From the NCBI GenBank assembly GCA_017591395.1, contig WEDG01000346.1:105235-169234 (forward strand): DNA of 64,000 nucleotides. Direction: 5' to 3'. The notes under the pieces were generated by a model. The model was given only the letters and a program-made list of their open reading frames with translations, ran no database searches and had not been told where the DNA came from. Of the stretch, positions 36,766-51,500 are shown piece after piece (the first letter of the stretch is position 1; every line of letters starts with the position of its first letter). The position numbers were made by a program, and so were the translations under genes. The stretch is from Schistocephalus solidus (lineage: Eukaryota > Platyhelminthes > Cestoda > Diphyllobothriidea > Diphyllobothriidae).

Positions 36766-39718
36766 GAAACCCTTTACTGTATTATCACCGTTTATTATAT
36801 TTTAACATGACCGAAAATGCGAGGGTTAAAAATGGCTTAAGATCTTCATAATCAATTATTCTTTGCAGCACCACTGTAATGACCTCAATTTTTTCGCATT
36901 ATAGACAAAGAATCTGAAGAGGAAATTCCAGCAAGTACGTTTACATACGTTTATTGATTCATTGGGTCTATGTTTGAAATATCTGTCTGAGTTCGGAAGC
37001 TGCCTGTTTCATGCGAAATTATGACGTATTCTTTTGCCATTGAATTCATAATTTGAATCTGAATCGGATGTTATAAAATACATGCATCCACGTTTTTGAC
37101 CGGCATATCAATAAATTACTTATCCACCGTAAAATTCATTTGTGATAAAATGCACAGTTTTTTTAAGCTTACTGTTAGTAAAAGTGCGAAGGAAAAAATT
37201 TGAATTGAGAAATGACAAGACCTTATTATTTGCTTTTAATTTGGTAAACTCCTTTAGCATATGTTTTTCTGGACTGAAAACTAGGATGGAAATATTTTAT
37301 CCACATATGTACTGGTTAAATCATATTTGTCGGTTCATGGAACAGAAACACCTGTAATCTCTCTTACAACCTTTGCTCATACATATTGCGGTATGCGTTT
37401 GTCCTATGAACCAGTTAACAAAATAATTGAGATGTTCAACAAAATTTTTAATGGTTTAATTATTGATTTTCATACGAGTTGTGTACTCTCTCGGAGGCAA
37501 GGTCGTAAGCCGTTGTCTTTGAGAAACTGAATTACAATCTTTTTATATTTCCTTTTGGCATTGATAAATACAATCGTCCTTATGTGTATATTCAGCTTGA
37601 GCATATTTAATCTCAACATGGATTCGGTAAAAAACTGCAAGATCAAAATTTAAAGTATTAAATGCAAAATATACTCCTTACGAATGAAAAGTCCTTAGAA
37701 CCTGCAAGTGTTACTTTAAAAACATTAAATATTTTTCTCGTTTTGGAAACCTTTTACTGTATTTTCGCTCTCTTTCCTTTTAAACATGTCTCACTCTCAG
37801 AATAAATAAATGTTTATTTTAGAGTAAATGCCCATGTTGTAAAGATGGCCTTGATTGTCCTTATGAATTATTTTATGCATCATCACTTCAGATAAAACTT
37901 ATCGATGAATGTGTTAAAAAAGCCGAACATATTTGCCTAGCAGATAATTCAGATGGGCTAAAATAATTAAGGGCTTTGCCAAGTCAAGATTTTCTTGGAG
38001 CATCATACGTCAACATTCCATGGAAATTATACAACTATATTGCACCTGTATTGACAATAATAATTCGTCTTTCTAACATGTAATGTAACATCACTTAGTG
38101 AATTCTTCATCATATATCCCTTGCTTTTAAAATAAATGGAGTTTATTTACATCTGGCCTACAATGTAATACTGTCTTTTATTAATAAGAGCACTGCCATA
38201 GCATTTGCAAGGCAAGCCTGATTCTAGTAAAATGAAGACTTTTAAGCCTTAGGAAACAATAAATGTAATTTTTAATTTAGAAGCCATTATGTGAAATAAT
38301 TAAACACGTTTGCGATAATCTCCTCAATGACCTTTTAGAAAACCTTGAGCGTAGTACCGTGTAGAGTTAAATTTTGTTAGACCAATTACGTGTCGAGTAC
38401 ACATGCCTATTTAAATCGTGCCATTCGTTGTGGAGGGCAATAATGTTGTGGGTTCGATATCTTCCTTTCGTCTTTGGTATAATAAGTAAGTTCACATTTA
38501 AGTATAAAAATTTAAACATAATTTGAATTCCGTAAAACAAAAACAATAACCTTTTTTATTGAAGAGGTCGTTTAGGCTTAATTAGTATTGCAGGCCTATC
38601 TTATTTCCCACTCTCTTAAAAATACGTGGCTCTGTTCGATGTTGACGCGCAGGATACGAGAGGCTTTAGGTTAATGAGCAAAAACGAGTCGTTTTTATTA
38701 AGTATTGAAGCAGATACTTCTTTCGCATGCTGTAAAATATGTACCATTATTCTTCTTTATAAACACGTTTCTCTCAAACGCTTCCAAATTCATGTTGGAT
38801 GTTGTTACTAGCTAATGATAATCGAGTTTCATCAGTGAGAGTGATGCTGTAATGAAGTAGAAATTTGCAATGGCTTAAACTGACTTAATTGTGTCTCTCT
38901 TGTCGTTGCCGGCAATTTGCATCTGTATATTCTATAACAGGCCACTGTGCGGGTGCTGGAGAGACTGGAGAGGGAGCCTCAACGAAGTGAACAATGCATG
39001 AGTTCCAGTAACGATTGTTGAGCGTTCATCAACGAATGTGTTCTTTGCGTTATGTACTTACGTCTTACAACATGGATGTGTAGCCCTCAAGCAGGACCAG
39101 TGGTTATTTCAAACTGCCAGTCGAGGTAGGGACAGCTGCATCAAAAGGATAGAATTCTATACTGAATTATCGTTGGCGGTTTTAAATAGGCTTAAGTAGA
39201 GATTAAGGAATATGATTAGTAGAGATAGTAAACTATAAGTCGCAAACAATAACTTAATATCAACCGCAAGCCTGAAAGACAGGCTTAAAATGCTGAAGTG
39301 TAATAGAATTCAGAAAGGAAAAAAATTAAATAAATTGATGTGTGCATTGTAGTTCTATTTATAAAGACATGCACTCAGCGAGTAATGGAGAAACGGGATT
39401 AAAAAAGGTCACAATCGTTCAAAGTATTCTACTGATTCGACATTTATGTTAGACAGTGGCGATGATTAATAAATGGTAGAAACATTTAAATGGTAGTTTT
39501 CAGTGCAATCTTTACAAAACCACGAAACGAAAAGTAATGTGAGGTACTTGAAAATTAACATTAAATCGGAAAATAAGGAGTCAGCTGTAAGGCGTTTGTC
39601 GTTTCTTATAAACTTTACTTTAGTGTGTTAGACTTATATCTGCGCAAAAAAGAATTTATTTAGAAGTTCAAATTATCTGATTGTTGCTGAACTGTCTTGT
39701 TTATTGTGTTTCTTTTTT
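36766..39718. repeat. 3-kb array, unit 2
   Basis: Nearly identical to unit 1 except for the deletion at the junction near 39521. Confidence 0.85.
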
Positions 39719-41975
39719 GAAACCCTTTACTGTATTATCACCGTTTATTATTTTTAACATGACCGAAAATGCCAGGTTTTAAAAATGGCTTAAATCTTCA
39801 TAATGCATTATTCTATGAAGCACCACGTTAATGACCTCAATTTTTCGCATTATAAACAAAGCAACTGAAGAGGAAATTCCAGCAAGTAGGTTTACATACG
39901 TTTATTGATTCATTGGGTCTATTTTTTTAAATATCTGTCTGAGTTTGGAAGCTTCCTTTGTCATACGAAATTATGACGTATTCATTCGCCATTGAATTCA
40001 TAATTTGAATCTGAATCGGATGTTATAAGACACATCCATCCACTTTTTTGACCGGCATATCAATAAATTACTTATCCACCGTAAAATTCATTTGTGATAA
40101 AATGCACAGTTTTTTTAAGCATACTGTCGGTAAAAGTGCGAAGGAAAAAATTCGAATTGAGAAATGACAAGACCTTATTATTTGCTTTTAATTTGGGAAA
40201 CTCCTTAAACTTATGTTTTCCTGGACTGAAAACTGAGATGGAAATATTTTATCCACATATTTACTGGTTAAATCATATTTTCGGTTCATGGAACAGAAAC
40301 ACCTGTAATTTTCCTTACAACCGTTGATCATACATATTGCGGGTAGCATTTGTCCTATGAATCAGTAAAAATGAATGAGATGTTAAGCTTACTTTTTAAC
40401 TGTTTGTTTATTGATTTTCATACGAGTTGTGTACTCTCCCGGAGGCAAGGTCGTAAGCCGTTGTCTTTGAGAAACTGAATTACAATCTTTTTTATATTTC
40501 CTTTTGGCATTGATAAATACAATCCTCCTTATGTGTATATTCAGCTTGTGCATATTTAATCTAAACAAGGATTAAGTAAAAAACTGCAAGACAAAAATTT
40601 ATTGCAAAATGTTAAATAATAAATGCAAGATATACTCCTTACGAATGAAAAGTCATAGGAATCTGAAAGTGTTACTTTAAACGCAGAAATATTTTCTCGT
40701 TTTGGAAACCTGTTAATTTTTATCACCGTTTTTTCCTTTAAAACATGTCTTACTCCAAGAATCAAAAAAGGTTAATTTAACAGCAAATGGCCAGGTTGTA
40801 CATATGCCTTCGATCATCATTATGAATCCTTTCATGCATTATAACTAAATATAAAACTTTAATAATTGTGTTTAAAAATTCAAACACATTTTCTAGGCAG
40901 ATAATTTAGATGGGCTTAAAACATTTAGGGCTTTGCCAAGTTAAGATTTTCTTGGTTTCATTAATAACATACAACTATGTTGCACCTGTATTGAAAATTA
41001 TAATTCGTCTTTCTCACATGTTACGTAACATAACTTTGTGAATTCTTCACCATTTATTCCTACATTTTAAAATAACTGGAGTTCATTTCCATCTGGCCTG
41101 CAATGTAATGCTGTCTTTTTATTAAAAGCACTATGATAGCATGTGCAAGGCAAGCTAGATTTAGTATAATGAAGACATTTTAGCCTAATGAAACAATCAA
41201 AATATATTGTATATGTTTAAGCCATTATGTGAAATAATTAAAATCTTTTGCGATATTTTCCTCAATGATCTTTTAGAAAACTTTGATTGAAGCACCGTTA
41301 AGAGTTTAATTTTGTTACACTTATAACTTGTTGAGTATACATGCCTATTAAAATCGAAACATTCGTTTTGAAAGGCAAAAATGTTTGGGCTCAATTTATT
41401 CTTTTCATTTTTGACATAATTAGTTAGAACACATTTACGTAAAAAATATTTAAACATAACTAATATTCCGTTAAATAAAAACAATCTATTAATGTATTAG
41501 ATACTTGCAATGGCTTGAACTGACTTAAATGTGTCTCTCTTTTCATTGCCTGCAATTTGCATCTGTATATTCTATTACAAGCCACTGTGCGGCTGCTGGA
41601 GAGGCTGGAGAGGGTGTCTCAACGGAGGAAGTAGCGATTGAGTAACATCTGATACTATTAGAATTAACGAATACCGGGTAATATAATGTGTCAAACACCA
41701 TATCGTTGAAACAAAAGTAAAAGGTTAACTTTTTGTTACTGTGTTAGGCAATAACCCTGGGACTAGACGGAATCAAGCATATTAGACGCGATTTCAAATT
41801 TTTTGAAAGGGAAAGAAATGTGAGGTATTTAAAAATTAAAATAAAATCCGAAAATAAGGAGTCAGCTGTAAGGCGTTTGTCGTTTCGTATTAACTTTACT
41901 CTTGTTTGTTGTATTTATATCTGCCCAAAAACAAATATATTTTGAAGTTCCAATCATCTGCTGTTGCTGACCTGT
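39719..41975. repeat. 3-kb array, unit 3, internally deleted and more diverged
   Basis: It begins and ends at the same unit positions as the others but lost about 300 bp near 41490 and about 470 bp near 41635. Confidence 0.8.
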
Positions 41976-42463
41976 CTTATGCATGTTAGAGAACCAATGG
42001 TGTTTTACAATGTTTTGTCCAAATAATAATATGTTTGATAATTTAGGTAGCGTAATGCTTAGGCCGACTTGCTTTTTACCGAGTGGCATGAAAAAAGTCA
42101 AAAATAGCATTGTTTTCAATCACCCATTCTACCTGCAATTTACTTTTAAACGTGATTTGTGGATGTGTTATAATTATCCGAAGTAATGAGACTGATCGAA
42201 TGGTTAAGAGGTTTCAAAGTACATTACATTTAACCAACGCCGCTGCATGTTATGTTTGTTTTCGCTGAAATAACTTTCTTTTAACCAGATGCTCTTGAAT
42301 CATTATTGGTAATAGACTTAACTGATGTTTTAGAAAATACGCGTCTAAATGTGAATGCCTGAATTTGGCAGATAACGACGAAATACCAAAACGAACAGAC
42401 TGTCAGACAATAAATTTTTGTTAAGGTCGCATTAATGAAAACCAATTAATATCGTTTTTATAG

Positions 42464-42560
42464 TTGAAGTTGGAGAAACTCCGTTATCATGGGGTTCTTC
42501 GGTAGTCACTGATTCTCATGGCCAATTCCCCTTTTGCGTTACGAAAGTAAAAGTCAACCG
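42464..42560 (+). CDS. Exon of the membrane-protein gene (first seen)
   Basis: 97 bp after TTTTTATAG, before GTAAGT. Open as EVGETPLSWGSSVV... and FCVTKVKVN. It starts in phase 1 and ends in phase 2. A second GTAAGT donor lies at 42626. A 38-bp exon 42588-42625 would restore phase to the next exon but needs a 27-nt intron, which is doubtful. Confidence 0.5.
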
Positions 42561-45500
42561 GTAAGTTGAACCATTAAATGCCTTCAGTTTTTATGTAATT
42601 ACATTATTGCGTTTATTTTTGAACGGTAAGTTGTGGAAAGGTTTCTGACTGTCTTTAAGGGATGTACATTAAGCGAAAAATGACAAACGGGTCTCTTGAA
42701 GGGAAATTTTGGTATCCGAACATAATAGCTATAACGTCCACACAGAACAGACAGGACAACAGCCCGTGAATAGAAAAATGTTCAAATCAGCCAATTAACA
42801 AACGTTTAAATTTCACGTTTCGCAAACCAGTAGCTCAATATAAATATGCTGACAACGAGGGTGGATGGGCTCTAAACTATGAGTTTCTAGAAACACTACC
42901 CATTGGGCCACAAGACTCACTGTCAAGCCCCGCGAGCAACCTTTCAGCAGCTTTTATATTTAGGACCGTATGACCTTTCAGACGCTGCTCTTATTACGGC
43001 GGCTGCTAAGAAGCTATTTTTTCGGCATGGAAGTTAGTGCCAAAGCAGAATGGGACAAGTTAGTCTCGTAACCTATCGGTGTGCGCCAAAAAAACTTGTC
43101 TTAATTACCGATAGAACTTAAATCGACTACGAAAAGGCTGTACTATTTTACTAGAGGTGATAGTCTTCTAACCGTTGGGGCATGGATTAGTTTCTCAAGG
43201 TGTGCAACAACTGGGTATGGCTGACTGAAGACAGATAATCAGGCATACAAGATAAAGTTCTTTTCCTTTTTCTTTGCTGCTTGTTTGAATTAAAGAGAAC
43301 TGTTAATAAATCATCATTCACTGCCTTATATTTATGGGTAATTCTTTTGAAAAGAGGTAGAAGTAACACTTACCGAAACCTTAACTTCGCAATAAACTAT
43401 TCCTCAATGAATGCTTATGCTTCTTCTTTTTCTTTCTTCTGACTAAGCAAATTGCTGCGGTGGTAGTCTAGCCTCCTTTCCACGTTTTTAATTTTATTAG
43501 AATATACTTTTTGTAATCTAAATACAACTTCCGGCGTTTGCCGGCTTTTTTCGAGAAATTAGCCAATTGTCACGCACGCGGACGTTCAAAAAACACTTTT
43601 GTTTCGTTAATCTCTTATCAATGATAATCATTATAAACACGAATGTTTCGACACAAGTGTAATCCTATGGCAGTACATATGTTCACACATCAGTGAAATC
43701 TTTAATTTGATTAATCATTTATTCTCGTTTATTCACATGAAACTGCTATTTTCCACGTTTTTCATAATAACTATAATTAAAAGTTTATTTGCAAACGACG
43801 CCCGCACCATTATGAATAAAATCGGACGAAACTCTCTGACGCATTCATGTAACAAGTTTTTATGATGCTAACAGTTAAAGGTTTCAGTAACTCTCTGTTT
43901 TTTTGTTTTTTTCCGCTGTTTTCTCTTTTGCATACCAATGTTTTCTACAATGAACGGAAGCCTTTTGTCTGCATATTTTGAACTGATACTTTCAATATTA
44001 AGCCTTTCTTTCACTCACACAACCAGTGGAACATTACCTTAACACCGCCGTATTCCATTATGTTTTGCAAATTAACAAAAAAACATTTTACAACAGTTTC
44101 TATTCTAAAATATGCCATATGCAAGCCTATTGTTTACCTTTCGCCGTATTTTGTAAAAACCTATGGTACTTGCACATTTTCCTCTAAGGTGGTCACTAAC
44201 ATGTTTTGTTTACGCTAGTACCACATTTACCAAAAAGAAAAAGCAGTTAATATTCCACTTGCATACGAACTGCTGTTTTCTGTGCTATGTTAATAACTGT
44301 ATATTTGGCAAGCATACTTGTGCTTTCGATAAATTCTCCTAGGGCCAGTACATTTATATGGAAGCGGAGTACAAGCAAAGAAATATAATCAAAATGTTTA
44401 TCTTGTCATACCAGTGAGTCGTGTTAATAGAGGTAGGGTGGCGATAAGAGACAACTAGTTAAGTGATGGTTAGGGTTTGGTAGAGGCGTTCAGGCGGGTT
44501 GAGGAAGGAAGAGGAGATGGCATGGAATGCATGTAATTAAGCTATCGTTGACCATGCTAACCTCGCAGCTTGTAGCAGGTTCATTTATGCATACAAGACC
44601 GGCTTTCTCAACTGGATGGTGGTCGTGCTAGCAGCCGCTGACCCAGTGGGCTTGGGTGGTTTGGTGGCACTTTATAAATCACATAGCACGATTCGTTAGG
44701 GTCCACACTGGGCCCAGAATCAACCAAGTGCGCGAGAATAGCTCTGTTTAGGTTTTTAAATTCGCCTTTTCTCAATTATCATGGAAGATGTTTCGTTAAT
44801 CTTTTGGATAGACGCCGACTCATGCTACCAATATAACCTGCCCCACAGGAGCAAGTAAATGACTAGATGCACATGAAGGTTGTCTGAGCCAGTAAACAAT
44901 CCTTACCTTCACCGCGTAAAACTAGGTTGGTTGAGAATAATATCCGTATTCGAGCCGATGGGAGAAATCTGATATTATTCTCATTTTAAAAATTATATAT
45001 CTGAGATTTAAGCATAGTCCACTATCATTTCCTATATTCTGGTCATGCATTGCATTAAGCGACTTTCTCGCCTGTAAAAAATACGTTACACCTAGGATAC
45101 AAATTATTACGTTAGTACTTGATATAAATCTAAAACCATTGTCTTATTCAACTAAATTATCTTACTTATCTGCATTTTATAAATATGAAGGACAATGCAA
45201 TGGCATGCATATTAATTTTTATTTTTCGTTCTCATAGAGGCCAATCAGACTTGATGGAAACACGGTAAAGATCGAAAATGGAACGTGTTATGTAGATAAT
45301 ACTGTAGTTGGGAGGCCGTGTTCACGTAAAAAAAGTACGCACCATTTGCATCTTTATTAATGTTGCCTTAATACGCTCAACGCATTAACAAGGTTTTCTA
45401 ACTATAAATAGAGCTCTGATCAACAATAAATAAATAACGATACAAACTATTACATGCGCCTCCCCCCATCATAGACTATGAGAGTGTGGGAGCAGTAATA

Positions 45501-48500
45501 CAACCAATGCACTCGAACAAAGGCGAATCTATTTTTATATATGCAAGAAAAACATTTGCTTGTCGAGCACTACAACAGTTACACAAGAAGCTACCGTCCT
45601 CTCTCTCGTTTATTATACCTCTGAGGCCAGATGGGAATGCAGAGTCAAGGCAAACATATACGGAATTCGACGCAATGACTGACAAAGCTTAGAAACCTCT
45701 CTACACGTGCTACGCACGCCTGATCAGTGCACAAACACTCAGATTTATTAAATTACAGAAGAGCGAGTAATACATTGAGAAGGAGCCATAAAAATTTCAC
45801 TGTTCATCCTTGGATGTTTGGGTTTTCATGTCAGTGGACAGTTTTCTGAGCCAATACTTACGGGTGTCAAGATAACTTCCATGCAGCAGCATTCGTTCGC
45901 GTGTGGTAGTTGTTACGGGATCATGTTGGTGTCCATCCAGTTATGCCACGTTATGTTTACGCATTATAATTAGGCAAACGCTTTCCTAACCGGGAGGCAG
46001 CTAATTCAGTTGGTTAAAAAGAAACCCAGTTACGCAAACAGTCTTTTTCACTCATTGTCCCTGTATAATGGTTCCTTTATGAATACAAAAGCTCAGATTA
46101 ATGCAATTGGCATTCGAATAATGAAACATTGGTCATCATTGCAACCCGCATATGGAACTTGCCTATTCACCAAAACTAACTTTAGCGCTTAGGAAGTTCG
46201 GTATCTTTTAAACATAACGTTCAGCCTAAAATATATCTAAGTGAACCTTAACACTATCATGAATATGCAAACTCATTTACCTTTTAGCTGCAACGGGATA
46301 TTTGACAGAAATCAAAATTTCCTCTGGAACTGCTCAAAAGGCGATAATTTACCCTCTATATGTCACATTCTTTGTACCAAATTGCGTATTTCCAAAATCA
46401 TCTGCAGGTAATAGTAAATGTTTTACGATTTAATGTGTGGTAAACGCAAGTTGTTCTTTAGTTATGACTGACGCAGAGTAATTATATATATCTAGCCAAC
46501 CACTGATGTTTAGCAGTTTAAACGCGCAAATTAAAAATACTATATCATTGTTTCAGTTGGAATAATACCAGAAGCCTCATTACCACTGTCCAGATTTATG
46601 AAGGGATTTGACAAAGTGGACATAACATTTGCAGCGATAATTGTCCCAAAGGAATTCTATGTAAGTGTATTTTTATTAGTATGTTAATTATAGAATTTGA
46701 AATTTAAGCCCAACTCGAAGCCATTATAAAGTAGGAATTTTGGATAAATTGATTAATTAGGTGTTTGATTAGAGAGTGTTGCTTTCGTTATTAAACATTT
46801 GCCATTTAATGTGAAAAGTCTCTTTTTAAATAAGGTTTTATTATGGTCCGTAGGCAACCTTGAGTGCAAGGTTTTCTCGGTACTCAACTCTACCGTGGTT
46901 TTTAAGGTGTTTTAAAAATTTTCAAAAACATGTTAAGTATTGGAATCGGTCATTTAACAAAAATTAAAGTTGGCAGAAAAATAATGGAGTTTTAATCTGC
47001 CGAAGAAACCTATATTTTGATGGAACTTACAAGTCTTTCATTATTTTGGAAATATTTATGAATGGTCGGAAAGAAAAAGTTAACATATTTACCTTTAAAC
47101 TAGGAAAAACACTGAGCAGTATATCGAAGTGAGCAATCTAATTGATTAAACACAAAAAAACGAAAGTTAATACACGATTTACCTGAATTAAACTGCACAA
47201 TCCATTATCCCGAAATTTATTTTTCATTAACATCTGTATCTAAATAGAACCTACTGATCCTTTTATTGTAGAAAATAATACACAACAATATTCGGCCAAT
47301 CTGTCAGTGGGAAGAAGGAGCCTTAAATTACGGAAACACAACTTTCTGTAGTAAGTTAACCTACAATAATTGGTAAATTCATACGAAAGTTAGGCGATCA
47401 TGATTTTCAACAACGTTTGCCAGCAGCTTCTTGGAAGTTTTTTATGTAGAGATTGTTACGTAAAATTGTAAACGTTAAGACAGCGGTATAGCTGACTCTC
47501 CGAAAAATTGACCGTAATGCCACTGCATTTTTAAGCGGGCGGAGTGGATCCTATTCCCGTGTTCTGCTAAGGCTGCAATACAAGGCATCCGTACAGGAGA
47601 AAAATGCTTTGTTCGATTTTTCCAATGAAAACGTATAAAATGGACATGAATACTAGAAGTGCTTCCGAAAAGTTAAAAACCCTAATGAACAACGGTTCCT
47701 AGGTAGGAGAGCAATTATCACAGTAATGTTAGCTGAGAGGTGAACCAGAAACAGCATGTTAAAGAAAGAGCATTCTCAAAGCAATTTTCTAAAACAACTG
47801 ACGACCCTCCAAATCAACATTTTTAAAAAGACTAACGTGGTAATTATTGGCGTTAGCTACATTACAACGTAACATTGGTTTTCAGAAACCTCGTAACAAT
47901 CAGGAAAGCTCTCAACGACAGTTAGGTAATGTAAGAAATGCCTTGCTGAGAATTGAAAAATTTAAAATCAGGCAAGACAGCTAGTTGGAAGGCCTATTGT
48001 GCGTCGAGAGAACAAACACTGAAGCTAAGCAGGCATTTACAGCAGGTCTTTTTCAAAAAGGCAAATGCAAGTCCATGCGTTGACCAAACAGGTTCCACGT
48101 GCACAAGTGTGCAGGAATTCCCCTCCCCCCGAAGTAAGGGATAGATGGCTACTGGTGTTCAGCTTTTACCATGTCTATGTGACTTCACGTGCCACCAGGA
48201 CGACCTTTACAAAAAAAAGTTCATTGAGCTCCAGATGGCATGTGTGAGCGACCCCAGTGGCACATCATGAGGGCGAGAGAGCCACAGTACTCAGAGGCTT
48301 TTAAAAAGCTGGCGGGTTACGATGTATAGAAATCGGTTCATTTTGACAAAATAAGTATCCGGATGATGGCGAAAGTGAACTTGAATTCCACTTGGAGGTA
48401 ATGTATTAGAGGAGAAGGTCGTGAGGATTAAAGAGTTGGGATGTGTCCTGGTAAAATAGTTAATGACTGGGGTTTGGCGAAGCGGACACGGGGGATAGGG

Positions 48501-51500
48501 GGCTAAAGAGGATGAGGTGCAGAGTGTCCGGGGCACTGTTTGAGAAAGCAGCTTTGAGGCAGTCCAGGCTGATATCCTCCTTGCGAGTTTCGCGTTGGAT
48601 GCGGAATGTGTCTGCCTTTCGAGATATGAACTGGAAGAGACCGTCTTTGCATGATTCTAATTACCAAAGACTAAGATCACATTAATGGCATATGTGAGAG
48701 CATGTCTCCACGTCTTTCTCCAGATACGAGTTGGGCACCGATGGCCTGAAAGGAACAAATATGCGTTATCACATAAAATGGCATATTAAATGCACGATGT
48801 TGAGCAGAGCCTCATCAGTGTTGGCAGATCCATCTTACCAGGAATTAACATTTTGTCGTCAAAAAACTTTTAAGCAGCAGATAGGTCAGGGTTCTAATTT
48901 AGTGTTGAGCTCGTAAAAGTTAGGCCCAGATTTCGATGGTCCATCAATTTCTCTGGATTTTCTGCTATGCCTACGCTGGTTCTTAGTCAGCATTGAAACT
49001 TATTGACCCTCTCTTTACAATATGGGTGCTAGTCTCCTAAATAGACAGGTGTAATGCCTAAAAATTGATGGGAGAATGGAAGGAACAATATGCGAATTAG
49101 GCCCCACCAGAAGCAACCTTTTGGAGAAAATATTAAAAGTTGTAACACAATGACTGAAAATGGCCTCATTCACCGTTAAATCCTCAACATCGGGTTCAGG
49201 AATAGCATTTAGCCACCGAATGGAAATGACTTATACCATTGATAAGAAAAGAAAAAAACTGTGGATTGCGAAATTTGACAACAAATTGTGAAGTATGTTT
49301 TGTCTGGCCGCCGAAACAGGACACGGACCCGGATATCCTAGATAACAGGGTCACACAGGACTGCTGAAATGTGTAAGCATTTCCTAAAGACAGGACTTTA
49401 AATACTCGTCTGCAAATGAAAAGCACACCGACATTCAGCATCTGCAAATATGCACGGAAAGTACGTCCGAGGGGCGAGGTCAAATGGGAGGAACCAGGTA
49501 AACGATAAAGACATTTGGGGGAGTGTTTAGAACCAGGAGGAACACTTTAGGATTGTGTTAACCGACATTTTAGGTTCTTGGAAAGGGATAACACGCAATT
49601 GAGCGCTTTGTGTGAGATGGGACACCTATTCAACTCCGGGTGTTGCGGTCGATGAAGGCGCGTCCAGAAAAAGGGCTCCCATGGAAACTGGACACATGGC
49701 TCTTCGGCCCAAAGAATCAAAACAGAGACCAACAGTGGCACAAAAAGCTGATAGGATACCAGCAAATAGCAGCTGTATTAGAAGAATATGAAGGATATTG
49801 CTGAAAAATTCAGACTAGATGACCACAGGTGGAATACGATGGCGTTGCACACTCAGATAAAAGTGAATAATGCGGACACTGTCTGCTTTTGAAGAGACTC
49901 TACAAGCTGGGAGATAAAAACAGTCTATGTCTTACGAGGGAAAGTGGGATCAAGCGGGAGGAACTGATGCAATTCGAAACAAAAACTCCACTTTGTACTC
50001 AGGGTAATAAGGCTAAAGCTTTTTTCTTACTATTAAAACTGCTTTTGAGAGAAACATCGGAGACGTTCATATCCTGGACGCCCAGAAGATGGGCTGTTAG
50101 AATCTAGCAAGCAGCGGCGTCCATGTCAATTTCCGGTCGGCTATAATTTTTCTAGCTAAAAATCTATTGTGTGGATAGTAAATATGGCACGAGATGCGAG
50201 CAAGGTAAAAGCTGCTGGCTTTTGAACAAGTACGCGTTGAACTCAAGCTGGCGCCCACTCCCTGAACCCGTGGTGCATATGAGTGTGGTCTGGGACACGG
50301 TTGAACAAACCAGACTGTTTTTAATATGCATATGTATAATTTAGGACTTTCAATGAATACATGCGATTGCATTTTCGATAACCTCGTGGACAAAGCGCTT
50401 ACTGGCGGACAACACAGAGGTGATTTTTGCGGCTTATCTAGGTGGTCCGATCTGTCACTATCTTTGTCAGGTTGCTTAACTCAAAAGGATAGGTGCGTGT
50501 TGTTTGAAGTGCTTTTGCGAAAAAGTAGCCCATAATGCATTAACGTCGTGATAATTCTGAGAACTTTTTAAGGCAGTGAATTTCATTCAGTCAGTTACTT
50601 ATACTCTGATGACTTAATGCTGCAATCGATTTATGGGTGTTCACTCTAGTTCGACTTCGCGGTGGCATCTTAAACCTATTTTTGCAAATAAATAAAAGCT
50701 TTACAGTGTTCCCATAACGTGCAGTAGTTCGGCGTTGCACATCGCATGTAAGATCTTGGTTATAGCACATCGCTGTGTGTTTGTTATTTGCAGTATTATA
50801 AAAGCTTGGTAAAAAGGATATAACAGAATTGATGGAAATGATCTCTTTAAATGCTTTCATAGGGATACATGTGGCAATATTCATCCTAGGCCGAATTAAT
50901 TATCAGCGTGCGTTACTAATTCATTCCTGACTAGCATAGGGTTCAGAGGTATGCCGAACGAGAAAATTTAATTTTGAGCCATTGTTCTATGCGCGCTTAT
51001 TATCTGCATCATTCTAAAACGCACAGAAAAATCGCCAATTAGCACGTCGCTCAACCCATATGTAACAGTTCGAAGGCTATGAGCACACATACGTTTATAA
51101 ATATACAAAAGTATTCAACGATTTTAATTAATTTTTGAGTCAACTTCTCTTAGACCATTGTCGTAATGAAAAACCGAACTCGTATTTTCCAGTAAAATAA
51201 CTAATATTCAATTAACAAGAGCTACATGGTCCAATTACACAGATAAGATAAATTGTTGAACAGTTAAAGTGATTAAACGCAAAACAGTGGTGCATTAGGA
51301 GATCGAGCAGAATAACGCGTTACTGGCATGAGGTACTTATGTTATCATTTTAAATTCAATGTTTCAAGGTTGCTTATAATCTTGGGCTCAATCGCAGTGG
51401 TAGGAACGGTGTTCTTTTTGCAGGGACCAGCTAAAAGAATACCGTTGATTACCATTTTACAGGCCCAGCATTTGGACGCCTTTGAGCATTTCCTTGATAG

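Larger units (their letters stand above)
33519..41975. repeat. Macrosatellite of a roughly 3-kb unit, three copies
   Basis: Landmark GAAACCCTTTACTGTATTATCA recurs at 33519, 36766 and 39719. Units are 3247, 2953 and about 2257 bp long. Unit 2 lacks a segment of about 293 bp present at 36274-36566 in unit 1. Unit 3 keeps part of that segment (41680-41820) but lacks two other blocks. Within units a diverged 0.97-kb sub-repeat is visible (33519 against 34487). No intact coding frame is conserved between copies. Confidence 0.88.

Noticed and set aside
41983..42186. 67-codon Cys-containing frame just upstream of the membrane-protein gene, considered as an earlier exon
   Set aside because: Its best donor (GTAATG at 42183) gives phase 2 in the plausible frame, while the next exon needs phase 1; no convincing acceptor.
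47953..48144. Open frame with an acceptor-like TTTACAGCAG and donor-like GTAAGG, considered as the exon after 47350
   Set aside because: The frame required by phase hits a TGA early; other frames do not connect.
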